From Bog-473 sp963750075 (GTDB taxonomy: Bacteria; Actinomycetota; Acidimicrobiia; Acidimicrobiales; RAAP-2), in NCBI GenBank assembly GCA_963750075.1, contig CAVVPG010000006.1, positions 1 to 64,000 of the forward strand: a stretch of 64,000 nt of DNA, in the 5' to 3' direction. Positions 42,772 to 51,146 of this stretch are shown here, piece after piece. The translations under genes and the position numbers were made by a program. Position 1 is the stretch's first letter. Each line of letters opens with the position of its first letter. The notes beneath the pieces are model-generated. The model was not told the origin of the DNA, made no database searches, and was given only the letters and a program-made list of their open reading frames with translations.

Positions 42772-44628
42772 ATGGCCGACCAAACCCAGGCCCCGGCCCA
42801 GAGCCAGACCCGGCCCGACGACTACGACACCCACGACTACGACGTCATCATCATCGGCGCCGGCGGCGCCGGTCTGCGCGCCGTCATCGAGGCCAAGGAA
42901 CGGGGCCTGCGGGTGGCGGTGATCTGCAAGTCCCTGCTCGGCAAGGCCCACACGGTCATGGCCGAGGGCGGCATCGCCGCCGCCATGGGCAACGTCTGGC
43001 CCGAGGACAACTGGGAGGTCCACTTCCGCGACACCATGCGCGGCGGCAAGATGCTGAACAACTGGCGCATGGCGCAGCTCCACGCCCAGGAAGCCCCCGA
43101 CCGTGTCTACGAGCTGGAGCGCTGGGGCGCCCTGCTCGACCGCACTGCCGACGGCCGCATCACCCAGCGCGACTTCGGGGGCCACCGCTACGCCCGCCTG
43201 GCCCACGTCGGCGACCGCACCGGCCTCGAGCTGATCCGGACGCTGCAGCAGAAGGTCGTCTCCATGGACACCGACGTGTTCATGGAGTGCAAGATCCTGC
43301 GCCTCCTGCCCGACACGGAGGGCCGCATCAGCGGGGCGGTGGGCTACATGCGCGCCACCGGCGAGATGAAGCTCTTCACCGCCAAGGCCTTCATCCTCGC
43401 GACGGGCTCGATCGGCAAGTCGTGGAAGTACACCTCCAACTCGTGGGAGTCCGTCGGCGACGGCCACGCCATGGCGATCTGGGCCGGGGCCGACGTCATC
43501 GACATGGAGGCCGTGCAGTTCCACCCGACCGGCATGGTGTGGCCGCTCTCGGTGCGCGGCATCCTCGTCACCGAGGGCGTGCGGGGCGACGGCGGCGTGC
43601 TGCGCAACTCCGAGGGCACCCGCTTCATGTTCAACTACGTGGCCGACATGTTCCGGGCCGAGACGGCGGAGACCGAGGAAGAGGCCGACGCCTGGTACGA
43701 GGACCACCACAACAACCGGCGCACGCCCGACCTGCTGCCCCGGGACGAGGTGGCCCGGGCCATCAACAGCGAGGTCAAGGCGGGCCGGGGCAGCCCCCAC
43801 GGTGGTGTCTTCCTCGACATCGCGTCGCGGCGCACCCCCGAGTACATCCGCCGGCGCCTCCCGTCCATGTACCACCAATTCATGGAGCTGGCCGGCGTGG
43901 ACATCACGGCCGGCCCCTTCGAGGTCGGGCCCACCTGCCACTACATGATGGGCGGGGTGCGCGTCGACGCCGAGACGCAGGCCGCCACCGTCCCCGGCCT
44001 CTTCGCCGCAGGCGAGGTGGCGGGCGGCATGCACGGGGCGAACCGCCTCGGAGGGAACTCGTTGTCGGACCTCGTCGTCTTCGGCCGCCGGGCCGGCATC
44101 GGCGCCGCCGACTTCGCGGAGGGCCGCGCCGGCTCGCCCAGCGTCGACCCGGCGGAGGTTGCCTCGGTGATCGACGAGGCCTTCGCCCCGTTCGGGCGGG
44201 AGGGCGGCTGCAACCCGTACGACGTGCACGAGGAGCTTCAGGAGACGATGCAGTCGCTGGTGGGCATCATCCGCACCGGGCCCGAGCTCGAGGAGGCCCT
44301 CACCAAGCTGGAGGACCTCAAACAGCAGACGGCGAAGGTGCAGGTGAAGGGCGGGCGGACCTACAACCCCGGCTGGAACCTGGCCACCGACCTGCCGTCC
44401 ATGATCACCACCTCCATCGCCGTCGCCCAGGGGGCGCTCAACCGCAAGGAGTCCCGGGGCGGGCACACGCGGGAGGACTATCCCGGCCCCGATCCCGACA
44501 TGGGCAAGGTCAACTTCGTGCAGCGCCAGACCAGTGAGCACGGTTTCCTGGCGCCGATCGCCATCGCCCCCGAGCCGCTGCCCGAGATGCCACCCGAGCT
44601 GCGCGCGCTGCTCGAGGAAGGACACTGA
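42772..44628 (+). CDS. sdhA: Succinate dehydrogenase flavoprotein subunit
   Basis: The 618-residue protein has the FAD-binding IIIGAGGAGLRAVIEAKERG, the flavinylation His60 (LLGKAHTVMAEGGIAA), the active-site HPTG segment (VQFHPTGMVWPL), and the C-terminal ANRLGGNSLSDLVVFG. It oxidises succinate to fumarate. The ATG at 42772 was chosen over the GTG at 42766, which overlaps the sdhC stop; either gives the same family length. Cytoplasmic side of the membrane. Its partner SdhB starts 3 bp after its stop. All catalytic segments appear intact. Confidence 0.92.
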   Translation: MADQTQAPAQSQTRPDDYDTHDYDVIIIGAGGAGLRAVIEAKERGLRVAVICKSLLGKAHTVMAEGGIAAAMGNVWPEDNWEVHFRDTMRGGKMLNNWRMAQLHAQEAPDRVYELERWGALLDRTADGRITQRDFGGHRYARLAHVGDRTGLELIRTLQQKVVSMDTDVFMECKILRLLPDTEGRISGAVGYMRATGEMKLFTAKAFILATGSIGKSWKYTSNSWESVGDGHAMAIWAGADVIDMEAVQFHPTGMVWPLSVRGILVTEGVRGDGGVLRNSEGTRFMFNYVADMFRAETAETEEEADAWYEDHHNNRRTPDLLPRDEVARAINSEVKAGRGSPHGGVFLDIASRRTPEYIRRRLPSMYHQFMELAGVDITAGPFEVGPTCHYMMGGVRVDAETQAATVPGLFAAGEVAGGMHGANRLGGNSLSDLVVFGRRAGIGAADFAEGRAGSPSVDPAEVASVIDEAFAPFGREGGCNPYDVHEELQETMQSLVGIIRTGPELEEALTKLEDLKQQTAKVQVKGGRTYNPGWNLATDLPSMITTSIAVAQGALNRKESRGGHTREDYPGPDPDMGKVNFVQRQTSEHGFLAPIAIAPEPLPEMPPELRALLEEGH

Positions 44629-44631
44629 GCT

Positions 44632-45423
44632 ATGCCCGAGGACGACAGCAGGGCCGACAAGGTGACGATGCGGGTGTGGCGGGGGGACGACGGCGGCGGC
44701 GACTTCACCGACTACGTGATGCCCGCGGTGGAGGGCGAGGTGGTGCTGGACGTGATCCACCGGATCCAGGCGACCGACGCGCCCGACTTGGCCTGCCGCT
44801 GGAATTGCAAGGCCGGCAAGTGCGGCTCGTGCTCGGCCGAGATCAACGGGCTGCCGCGCCTCATGTGCATGACGCGCATGGACACCCTGCCCGAGGGCGA
44901 GCCGGTGACGGTGGCGCCCATGAAGACGTTCCCCCTCGTCCGCGACCTGGTGACCGACGTCTCCTTCAACTACGAGGTGGCCAAGACGATCCCCGCCTTC
45001 ACGCCGGGGCCCGAGCCCGAGGGCGGCTACCGGATGATGCAGATCGACGTCGAGCGGGGCCAGGAGTTCCGCAAGTGCATCGAGTGCTTCATGTGCCAGG
45101 ACGTCTGCCACGTCATCCGCGACCACGAGGACAACAAGCCCAAGTACGCCGGCCCCCGCTTCTTCATCCGCTTCGCCGAACTGGAGATGCACCCCCTCGA
45201 CGTCAACGACCGGCGTGAGCTGGCCCACGACCGCGGGCTGGGCATGTGCAACATCACCAAGTGCTGCACCGAGGTCTGCCCCGAGCACATCAAGATCACC
45301 GACAACGGCATCATCCCGATGAAGGAGCGCGTCGTGGACGCGCGCTACGACCCGGTCGCCTGGCTGGGGCGCAAGATCACGGGCCGCTCGAAGAAGACGG
45401 CCCGGGAGGCCTCCGCCGGCTGA
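44632..45423 (+). CDS. sdhB: Succinate dehydrogenase iron-sulfur subunit
   Basis: The 263-residue protein carries the three iron-sulfur clusters: a [2Fe-2S] set Cys59, 64, 67 and 79 (CKAGKCGSC), a [4Fe-4S] set Cys149, 152, 155 (CIECFMC) with Cys216, and a [3Fe-4S] set Cys159, 206 and 212. It relays electrons from SdhA to the anchor. It is 3 bp downstream of sdhA and last in the operon. The order anchor-flavoprotein-iron-sulfur is like the actinobacterial Sdh1 type, suggesting that it may be a more specialised or higher-affinity enzyme, which is inference. Confidence 0.93.
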   Translation: MPEDDSRADKVTMRVWRGDDGGGDFTDYVMPAVEGEVVLDVIHRIQATDAPDLACRWNCKAGKCGSCSAEINGLPRLMCMTRMDTLPEGEPVTVAPMKTFPLVRDLVTDVSFNYEVAKTIPAFTPGPEPEGGYRMMQIDVERGQEFRKCIECFMCQDVCHVIRDHEDNKPKYAGPRFFIRFAELEMHPLDVNDRRELAHDRGLGMCNITKCCTEVCPEHIKITDNGIIPMKERVVDARYDPVAWLGRKITGRSKKTAREASAG

Positions 45424-45462
45424 GCACAAGGGCGGCGCCGACTCGCCTAGCCTCGCTTCGCC

Positions 45463-45966
45463 ATGGCCCGCTACCTCTCCCCCGAATGGGTCGCCTCGTT
45501 CGACGCCGCGCTCAGCGAGCTGGACCTGTCCGATGCGGTGGCCGCAGCCGCCGCGGGCTCACTCGCCGCCGCCGACGGCACGTTCAGCGTGGCCCAGGTC
45601 GTCACGGGCGTCCCCGGCGGGGCCGACGGGACCCCCGATGAGGTGCGGGTCGTCCTGACGGTGGCCGGAGGCCGGGCTCGCCTCGTCCTGGACCCCTCGC
45701 ACGAGCTGGCGGGCACGGCGACGATCGTGCTCGCCTACGGCGACGCGCTCGCCATGGCGCGCGGCGAGCTCGATCCGGCCGACGCGCTGGCGGCGGGAAG
45801 CGTGCGCGTGCGCGGCGACCTGGCGGCGCTGGTCGCCGGCCAGGACGTCCTCGCCGAGGCAGGGAGGCGGCTCGGCGTGGACCTCAGCGGGCTCACGGAC
45901 CCGGCGGACGCGGCGGACCCGGGCGCGACGACGGGAGGCACCGCACCGGCCGCCGGGCCGGGCTGA
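45463..45966 (+). CDS. SCP2 sterol-transfer-like protein
   Basis: The 167-residue protein resembles the SCP2 lipid-binding fold: MARYLSPEWVASFDAALSEL, a hydrophobic beta-strand region ARLVLDPSHELAGTATIVLAYGDALAMARGELDPADALAAG, and VRVRGDLAALVAGQDVLAEAG. Such proteins bind lipids or acyl chains. A Pro/Ala/Gly tail of 25 residues follows. It starts 39 bp after sdhB and ends 10 bp before an SDR gene, so the three may share transcription. The ligand is not known. Confidence 0.7.
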   Translation: MARYLSPEWVASFDAALSELDLSDAVAAAAAGSLAAADGTFSVAQVVTGVPGGADGTPDEVRVVLTVAGGRARLVLDPSHELAGTATIVLAYGDALAMARGELDPADALAAGSVRVRGDLAALVAGQDVLAEAGRRLGVDLSGLTDPADAADPGATTGGTAPAAGPG

Positions 45967-45976
45967 GCGCGGCGCC

Positions 45977-46795
45977 GTGCGCCCTGCCCGGTTCTCCGCC
46001 ACCGCGCACCCTCCCGAGTACGGCGGCCGCTACCGCGGCCAGGTCGCCGTCGTCACCGGCGCCTCCGCCGGCCTCGGTGCCCAGCTCTGCCGCGACCTCG
46101 CCCGCGCCGGCGCGACCGTCGTCGGCCTCGCCCGCACCACCGATCGCCTGGAGGCACTGGCCGCCGAGCTGCGGGCCCACAGCCCGGATGCCGCGACGTC
46201 GACCTGCGACGTGGCCGACACCGCCGCCCTGCGGCGGGCGCTGGACCAGGTGACGGACACCTTGGGCCCCATCGACCTGCTGGTCAACAACGCGGCCCAG
46301 GACCCGGGCGTCCGCCTCGTCGACATCGGCGAGAAGGAGTTCCGCGACACCCTCGACGTCAACTTCTTCGCCCCGGTGGTCGCCACGCTCGCCGTGATGC
46401 CGGGCATGGTCGAGCGTGGCAGCGGCACCATCGTCAACGTCTCCTCGGACGGCGGGCGCCTGCCGTCCCCCGGGCCCGGGGCCTACCCCTCCTCGAAGGC
46501 CGCCCTGTCCGCCTTCAGCGAGTCGATCTCCTTCCGGCTGGCGTCCAAGGGGGTCCACGTCCACGTGGTCTACCCCGCCTTCATGCCCACCGACCTGGGG
46601 CTCGAGGCGCTGGGGCGCGGCCTGCGCCGGCCGCCCCGTCTGACGGTCCGCTCCGTCGAGGCGGTGTCACGGCGGATATTGGCCCGGGCGGGAGGCCCCT
46701 CGCACGAGATCAGCGTCTCGGGCCTGATCGACGTCGCCATGGTCTTCCGCGCCGTCCTGCCCCGCTCCTACCACCGGCTCCGCCGCAGCTGGTAG
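45977..46795 (+). CDS. Short-chain dehydrogenase/reductase
   Basis: The 272-residue enzyme has a full SDR set: TGASAGLGAQLCRDLARAG (about 27-45), the NNAA motif (LLVNNAAQ), and the catalytic Ser with YPSSK (GPGAYPSSKAALSAFSE). A C-terminal hydrophobic helix (VSGLIDVAMVFRAVLPRSY) suggests membrane contact. It uses NAD(P)H on a hydroxyl/keto group of an unknown lipid or polyketide. A GTG at 45977 is the start, 10 bp after the SCP2-like gene. The pairing with a lipid-binding protein suggests lipid metabolism. Confidence 0.85.
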   Translation: MRPARFSATAHPPEYGGRYRGQVAVVTGASAGLGAQLCRDLARAGATVVGLARTTDRLEALAAELRAHSPDAATSTCDVADTAALRRALDQVTDTLGPIDLLVNNAAQDPGVRLVDIGEKEFRDTLDVNFFAPVVATLAVMPGMVERGSGTIVNVSSDGGRLPSPGPGAYPSSKAALSAFSESISFRLASKGVHVHVVYPAFMPTDLGLEALGRGLRRPPRLTVRSVEAVSRRILARAGGPSHEISVSGLIDVAMVFRAVLPRSYHRLRRSW

Positions 46796-46934
46796 CACGG
46801 CCGGTGCGACCCTGCTGGTCGGCGGCCCGGCGGAGGGGGGCAGCGGGCCACCCCGGCCCCCAAGCGAACAACGCGTGACGGAAGTATCGTTTCCCCACCG
46901 GCACGCAAAGGTCGGGCCGGGGTAGGAGGGCGAC

Positions 46935-47147
46935 GTGCATCAGCCGATCGACGACCACTTCCTCTTGAAGTACCGGGCCCTGCTGGACGCCGAAGACCTG
47001 GCGTTCGACGAGCTCGAGCACGCGTGCGAAGAAGGCAACCGCATGCAGTTCGACAAGGACATGATCGATTGGCAGAACGCCCTCGAGCACAAGCTGGTCT
47101 TCCTGGCGAACGCGGGGATCGATCTGCACCTGCCCGTCATGCGCTAG
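46935..47147 (+). CDS. Small acidic protein, function unknown
   Basis: The 70-residue product (starting MHQPIDDHFLLKYRALLDAE) is helical with many acidic residues and ends with LVFLANAGIDLHLPVMR. The GTG start follows GGAGGG by 4 nt, a good ribosome-binding site. No Cys or membrane span. Well separated (140 bp) from the upstream SDR gene, so it probably has its own promoter. No family recognised. Confidence 0.6.
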   Translation: MHQPIDDHFLLKYRALLDAEDLAFDELEHACEEGNRMQFDKDMIDWQNALEHKLVFLANAGIDLHLPVMR

Positions 47148-47263
47148 AGGTCACCGCCGCGCGCCGCGCGTCGGGGTAGGGCCGCGGCAAGGGCCGCGAA
47201 AATTGTGCCATCGCGTGCCGTCCGACGCTGGCGCAGCGCGCTCCGTGCGACCAGGATGGTGGG

Positions 47264-47560
47264 GTGCCCAAATCCCACGAGAAGGACATGACGGCGACCG
47301 AGTCGAACGGGTCGCCCCCGTCGCAGCGAGCGGACGGGGACGCCGCGCCGCGCCAGGCTCCCGAGGTCGTCGCGCCGTCGAGCCGGGTGAACGTCGCCTT
47401 CCCGTTCTCCCAGATCAAGGTCACCGAGCCGAGCCAGGAGCTGGCCGAGCTGGCGGGCCTCGTGTACGACCTCGTCGTCGCCATGGACCCCTGGCTCCCC
47501 GAGGAGCAGCAGGAGGATCTCCGGGCGCGGGCCCGGGCGCTGCGCGAGCGCCTTCACTGA
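47264..47560 (+). CDS. Hypothetical 98-residue protein
   Basis: The first 40 residues are polar and disordered (SHEKDMTATESNGSPPSQRADGDA-like); the C-terminus holds two helices (SQELAELAGLVYDLVVAMDP and PEEQQEDLRARARALRERLH). GTG start at 47264. No family recognised and no partner indicated; convergent with the TetR gene downstream. Confidence 0.55.
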   Translation: MPKSHEKDMTATESNGSPPSQRADGDAAPRQAPEVVAPSSRVNVAFPFSQIKVTEPSQELAELAGLVYDLVVAMDPWLPEEQQEDLRARARALRERLH

Positions 47561-47582
47561 GGGAGGCGGACGGCGGGCGGCG

Positions 47583-48305
47583 TCAGGCGAGCCCCAGCGA
47601 CTCCGCCACGTGGCGGACGCTGGCCTCGAAGAACCCGCCAGGATCGAGGATCGTGTTGCGCCAGTGCCCGAACACCTCGAGGCTGATCAGGCCGACGACG
47701 GTGGTCCACGCCCCGATCGCGAGGACCACCATCCCCACCGGCATCTGAGGCAGGAGGCCCTCGGCCACGGGGGCCACCGCCGCATGGAGCTCGAGGGACA
47801 CCTCGGGCAGCGGGACCGCCCGCCGCCGCCCCGCCGCGTCGGCCTCCGCCAGCGGGCGGACCATGGCCGCCGCCACGCGCGCGTAGGGCTCGACGGTGTC
47901 CTCGGGCGCCTCGTAGCCCGGGACCGGGGTGCCGAAGACGAGCCCCCACTCGTGCGGGTGGGCCAGGGCCCAGGAGCGCAGCGCGCGGGGCACCGCGACG
48001 AAGCGCCCGGCGTCGCAGGTTGTACCGGTGGTACCGGCGTCGTCCCCCTGTGCCGCCGCGTCGGCCGCCCCCTCGGCCACCTCGGCCAGCGACTCGTAGG
48101 CCGTGAGGATGAGGGCGCTCAGCAGCGCGTCCCGGCCGTCGAAGTAGCGGTAGAGGGCGGACGGTGCCATCTGGAGATCGCGGGCGACGGAGCGCAGGGA
48201 GAGGGCCGCCGCCCCCTCCTCCGCCACGTGCCGGCGCGCCACGGCCAGGATCTCCGCCGTCATCTCCTCCCGGACCCGCTCGCGGGCGGTGCGTGGCGCT
48301 GACAC
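47583..48305 (-). CDS. TetR family regulator, likely repressor of the divergent reductase gene
   Basis: The 240-residue protein starts with a basic helix-turn-helix: RERVREEMTAEILAVARRHVAEEGAAALSLRSVARDLQMAPSALYRYFDGRDALLSALI. The C-terminal domain (LRSWALAHPHEWGLVFGTPVPGYE) is like the WHG ligand-binding class. The GTG at 48305 was chosen; an upstream 12-residue extension would run into the operator region. It is divergent from the reductase gene, with palindromes and a promoter between (48333-48389). Confidence 0.88.
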   Translation of the reverse strand: MSAPRTARERVREEMTAEILAVARRHVAEEGAAALSLRSVARDLQMAPSALYRYFDGRDALLSALILTAYESLAEVAEGAADAAAQGDDAGTTGTTCDAGRFVAVPRALRSWALAHPHEWGLVFGTPVPGYEAPEDTVEPYARVAAAMVRPLAEADAAGRRRAVPLPEVSLELHAAVAPVAEGLLPQMPVGMVVLAIGAWTTVVGLISLEVFGHWRNTILDPGGFFEASVRHVAESLGLA

Positions 48306-48345
48306 GGTGGCCAGTCTGACTGTACACAGATCAGAACACAAGTAC

Positions 48346-48374
48346 TTGACATGAACACTGTTCTCTTTTAGGAT
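48346..48374 (+). promoter_or_regulatory. Strong promoter of the reductase gene
   Basis: TTGACA at 48346-48351 and TAGGAT at 48369-48374, separated by 17 bp: near-consensus for a housekeeping sigma factor. The palindrome GAACACTGTTC lies between the boxes. Confidence 0.7.
48353..48363. promoter_or_regulatory. Operator GAACACTGTTC in the promoter spacer
   Basis: A perfect 11-bp palindrome (GAACA-C-TGTTC). A similar half-site, GAACAC, occurs at 48334-48339, so AGAACA (48333) and TGTTCT (48359) also form a wider inverted repeat. Confidence 0.55.
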
Positions 48375-48377
48375 GGA

Positions 48378-48389
48378 TGTTCATGAACA
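48378..48389. promoter_or_regulatory. Operator TGTTCATGAACA
   Basis: A perfect 12-bp palindrome just downstream of the -10 box and covering the likely transcription start. It shares the GAACA/TGTTC half-site with the element at 48353, so the same TetR protein probably binds both. Confidence 0.55.
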
Positions 48390-48409
48390 CGCAGACGCAG
48401 GAGGTCCCG

Positions 48410-48886
48410 ATGAGCACCACCCCCACCGCCGGGCAGCCGGCCGCGGCCCACTACAAGCGCCCGGACTGGTTCACCCGCAACGTCTTCAACCGTGGCGTCA
48501 ACGGCCTGACCCGCCTCGGCGTCAGCGTCTGGGGCTCCCGGGTGCTCGAGCACCGCGGCCGGACGAGCGGCAAGCTGCACCACACGCCGGTCAACCTGCT
48601 GACCGTGGAGGGGACCAGGTACCTCGTCGCCCCGCGCGGCGAGACGCAGTGGGTGCGCAACGTGCGGCACGCCGGCGGGCACCTGGTGCTCATCCTCGGC
48701 CGCCGTCGCCAGCTCTGCACCGCAACGGAGATCCCGGCCTCGGACAGCGTCCCCGTCCTCCGCGCCTACCTGCGGCGCTGGAAGTTCGAGACCGGGATGT
48801 TCTTCGACGGCGTCACCCCCGACTCCACCGACGCCGAGTGGGCCGCCGTCGCCGAGCGGCACCCGGTGTTCGCCCTCAGCGCCTGA
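48410..48886 (+). CDS. F420-dependent (deazaflavin) nitroreductase-family protein
   Basis: The 158-residue protein has the DUF385/Ddn pattern: RPDWFTRNVFNRGVNGLTRLG, VLEHRGRTSGKLHHTPVNLLTVEGTRYLVAPRGETQWVRNVRHAGG, and the C-terminal YLRRWKFETGMFF. Such proteins bind F420H2 and reduce nitro compounds or quinones. The ATG at 48410 follows GGAGG by 5 nt. The promoter and operators upstream suggest that the TetR protein induces it in response to a xenobiotic. Confidence 0.88.
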   Translation: MSTTPTAGQPAAAHYKRPDWFTRNVFNRGVNGLTRLGVSVWGSRVLEHRGRTSGKLHHTPVNLLTVEGTRYLVAPRGETQWVRNVRHAGGHLVLILGRRRQLCTATEIPASDSVPVLRAYLRRWKFETGMFFDGVTPDSTDAEWAAVAERHPVFALSA

Positions 48887-48992
48887 GCGGTCCCGGCGGC
48901 TCCTGTAACCCGGGGCCCCCGAGCCGGGACTTTGTGCCCTTCCCAGCCCGTGGCGACGCCGCCACGATGGGATCGAGCACACGGAGAGGCGC

Positions 48993-50270
48993 ATGTACCG
49001 GATCGTGATACTGGGAGGGGGAACGGGTGGCACGCTCGCCGCCAACCGGCTCCGCCGTGACCTGTCGCCCTCCGAGGCGGCCATCACGGTGGTGGACCAG
49101 GACGACCGCCACGTCTACCAGCCCGGGCTCCTCTTCGTCCCCTTCGGCCTCGCCCATCTGGAGGAGATCGTCCGGCCCCGGGGACGCCAGCTCCACCGCG
49201 ACATCGACTACGTGCAGGTCCCGATCGACCGGGTGGACATCGAGGGCCGAACGGTGACGCTCGGGGACGGGCAGGTGCTCGAGTACGACGTCCTCGTGGT
49301 GGCCACCGGCGCCGTCCTGGCGCCCGAGGAGACCGAGGGCCTCACCGGGCCCGGCTGGAACCAGAAGGCCTTCACCTTCTACGACCCCGACGGTGCCGTC
49401 GCGCTCGCCGAGGCGCTGGAGTGGTTCGAGGGTGGGTCTCTCGCCGTCAACGTCGTCGAGATGCCGATCAAGTGCCCGGTGGCGCCGCTGGAGTTCTGCT
49501 TCCTGGCCGACTGGTTCTTCCAGCAGCAGGGCATCCGCGACAAGGTCGACCTGACGTACGTGACCCCCCTCGACGGGGCGTTCACCAAGCCGGTGGCGAG
49601 CCGCCGCCTCGGCGGCATGCTGGAGGAGAAGGGGATCGACCTCGTGACCGAGTTCAACACCGGCGAGGTGGTCTACGCGGACGCCACGAACCCGGGCGGC
49701 CGGCTGGTGTCCTACGACGACCGGGAGGTGTCGTTCGACCTGGCCGTGGTCATCCCCGTGCACAACGGGGCCGCGTACGTCGGGCGCTCACCGGGCCTGG
49801 GGGACGAGCTCGGGTTCGTGCCGGTCGACGAGCACACGCTGCAGTCGGCTGCGTCGCCGCACGTCTTCGCGCTCGGTGACGCCGCGGCCGTGCCGGTGTC
49901 GAAGGCGGGGTCGGTGACCCACTTCGAGGGGGAGGTCCTGGCGGAGAACGTCCGCCGCTTCCTCGACGGCCGCCCGCTGGACGCGTCCTATGACGGGCAC
50001 GCCAATTGCTTCATCGAGACGGGCTTCTCCAAGGCCATGCTCATCGACTTCAACTACGACACCGAGCCGCTGCCGGGTCGCTTCCCCGGCCCGGTGGGGC
50101 TGCCCCTCATGAAGGAGTCCCACCTGAACCATCTGGGGAAGCTGCTCTTCCAGTGGCTCTACTGGCACAGCCTGCTGCCGGGGCGGGACATCCCCGGCGT
50201 GCACAGTGCCATGCCGACGGCCGGCAAGGACCGACAGCAACTCGTGGAAAGCGAGGCCAGTACATCATGA
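48993..50270 (+). CDS. Sulfide:quinone oxidoreductase-like flavoprotein
   Basis: The 425-residue protein has a Rossmann motif (ILGGGTGGTLAANRL), FAD-binding VYQPGLLFVPFG, and the NAD/FAD motif VFALGDAAAVPVSKAGS. Two conserved Cys lie at Cys161 (IKCPVAPLEFC) and Cys339 (HANCFIETG). The third Cys of classical SQR, expected around residue 110-115, is not visible. It could oxidise sulfide or a persulfide to a quinone, or take sulfane sulfur from partner proteins. Its stop overlaps the DsrC start (ATGA). Confidence 0.82.
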   Translation: MYRIVILGGGTGGTLAANRLRRDLSPSEAAITVVDQDDRHVYQPGLLFVPFGLAHLEEIVRPRGRQLHRDIDYVQVPIDRVDIEGRTVTLGDGQVLEYDVLVVATGAVLAPEETEGLTGPGWNQKAFTFYDPDGAVALAEALEWFEGGSLAVNVVEMPIKCPVAPLEFCFLADWFFQQQGIRDKVDLTYVTPLDGAFTKPVASRRLGGMLEEKGIDLVTEFNTGEVVYADATNPGGRLVSYDDREVSFDLAVVIPVHNGAAYVGRSPGLGDELGFVPVDEHTLQSAASPHVFALGDAAAVPVSKAGSVTHFEGEVLAENVRRFLDGRPLDASYDGHANCFIETGFSKAMLIDFNYDTEPLPGRFPGPVGLPLMKESHLNHLGKLLFQWLYWHSLLPGRDIPGVHSAMPTAGKDRQQLVESEASTS

Positions 50271-50584
50271 CGACCGACACCATCGCAGGGGCACAGATCG
50301 AGCTCAACGACGAGGGCTTCCTCGTCGACCCGTCCCAGTGGAACGAGGACGTCGCGGTCGAGCTGGCCCGGCGGGAGGGCATCGACCCCCTGACCGACCG
50401 CCACTGGGAGGTCATCCGCTTCATGCGCGCCGAGTACGAGGCCAAGGGCACGGGACCGACGGTGCGCGTCCTGGGCAAGACCTCGGGCGTGCCGGTCAAG
50501 GAGCTCTACCAGCTCTTCCCCAAGGGCCCCGCCAAGCTGGCCGCCAAGATCGCCGGCATCCCCAAGCCCCGCGGCTGCATCTGA
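50267..50584 (+). CDS. DsrC/TusE family sulfur carrier with one Cys
   Basis: The 105-residue protein matches DsrC/TusE: LNDEGFLVDPSQWNEDVAVELARREGI, RHWEVIRFMRAEYEAKG, and the C-terminal PKPRGCI with Cys104 as the penultimate residue. The second DsrC Cys, 11 residues before, is Ala93 (LAAKIAG), so it is a TusE-like single-Cys carrier that should bind a persulfide. It overlaps the SQR-like gene, and DsrE follows. It moves sulfur between the partners. The ATG at 50267 is within the ATGA overlap. Confidence 0.87.
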   Translation: MTTDTIAGAQIELNDEGFLVDPSQWNEDVAVELARREGIDPLTDRHWEVIRFMRAEYEAKGTGPTVRVLGKTSGVPVKELYQLFPKGPAKLAAKIAGIPKPRGCI

Positions 50585-50617
50585 CCCCGAGCTCGCGCAC
50601 ACGAAGGGAGCACCGAC

Positions 50618-51085
50618 ATGGGTGCGACAATCGAGAAAGTCTCCATCATCGTCTCCAAGGGTTCGCTGGAGGGCGTGTACCCCGGCCTCATCATGGCCAA
50701 CGGCGCCCGCGCCGAAGGCATCGACGCCAACCTGTTCTTCACGTTCTTCGGGCTCGACGCCATCCACAAGCAGCGCCTGGAGCACCTCAAGGTGGCGGCC
50801 GTCGGCAACCCCGGGATGCACATGGCCAGCCTGATCGGGGTGCTGCCGGGCATGTCCGCCATCGCCACCCACATGATGGAGAAGAAGATGGAGCAGCACG
50901 ACATCCCCGGCGTCCCCGAATTCATGGAGATGATCGCCGACACCGGGTGCGGCCTCTACGCCTGCAAGGCCTCCGTCGACCTCTTCGGCTTCGTCAAGGA
51001 GGACTTCATCGACCAGGTGCAGGAGATCATCACGGTGGGCGAGTTCTACGAGAAGGCCGCGGGGGGCGAGATCATCTTCACGTAG
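50618..51085 (+). CDS. DsrE/F-family sulfur transfer protein
   Basis: The 155-residue protein has the DsrE-like beginning KVSIIVSKGSLEGVYPGLIMANGARAEG and NLFFTFFGLDAI, and two Cys in DTGCGLYACKASVDLFG (Cys111, Cys116). DsrE2-type proteins carry sulfane sulfur on such Cys. A GAAGGGAGC ribosome-binding site precedes it. It is 33 bp after the DsrC gene in the same operon. Confidence 0.85.
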   Translation: MGATIEKVSIIVSKGSLEGVYPGLIMANGARAEGIDANLFFTFFGLDAIHKQRLEHLKVAAVGNPGMHMASLIGVLPGMSAIATHMMEKKMEQHDIPGVPEFMEMIADTGCGLYACKASVDLFGFVKEDFIDQVQEIITVGEFYEKAAGGEIIFT

Positions 51086-51146
51086 GCCCGGCCCGTCCGG
51101 GCCCGCCCCCGCGGGCCCTCACCGGCCAGGCGCGGCATCATGGCGC

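Noticed and set aside
42709..45429. A 906-codon open frame on the minus strand opposite sdhAB
   Set aside because: High GC in codon position 3 makes long antisense frames. It mirrors sdhC-sdhA-sdhB and has no family pattern.
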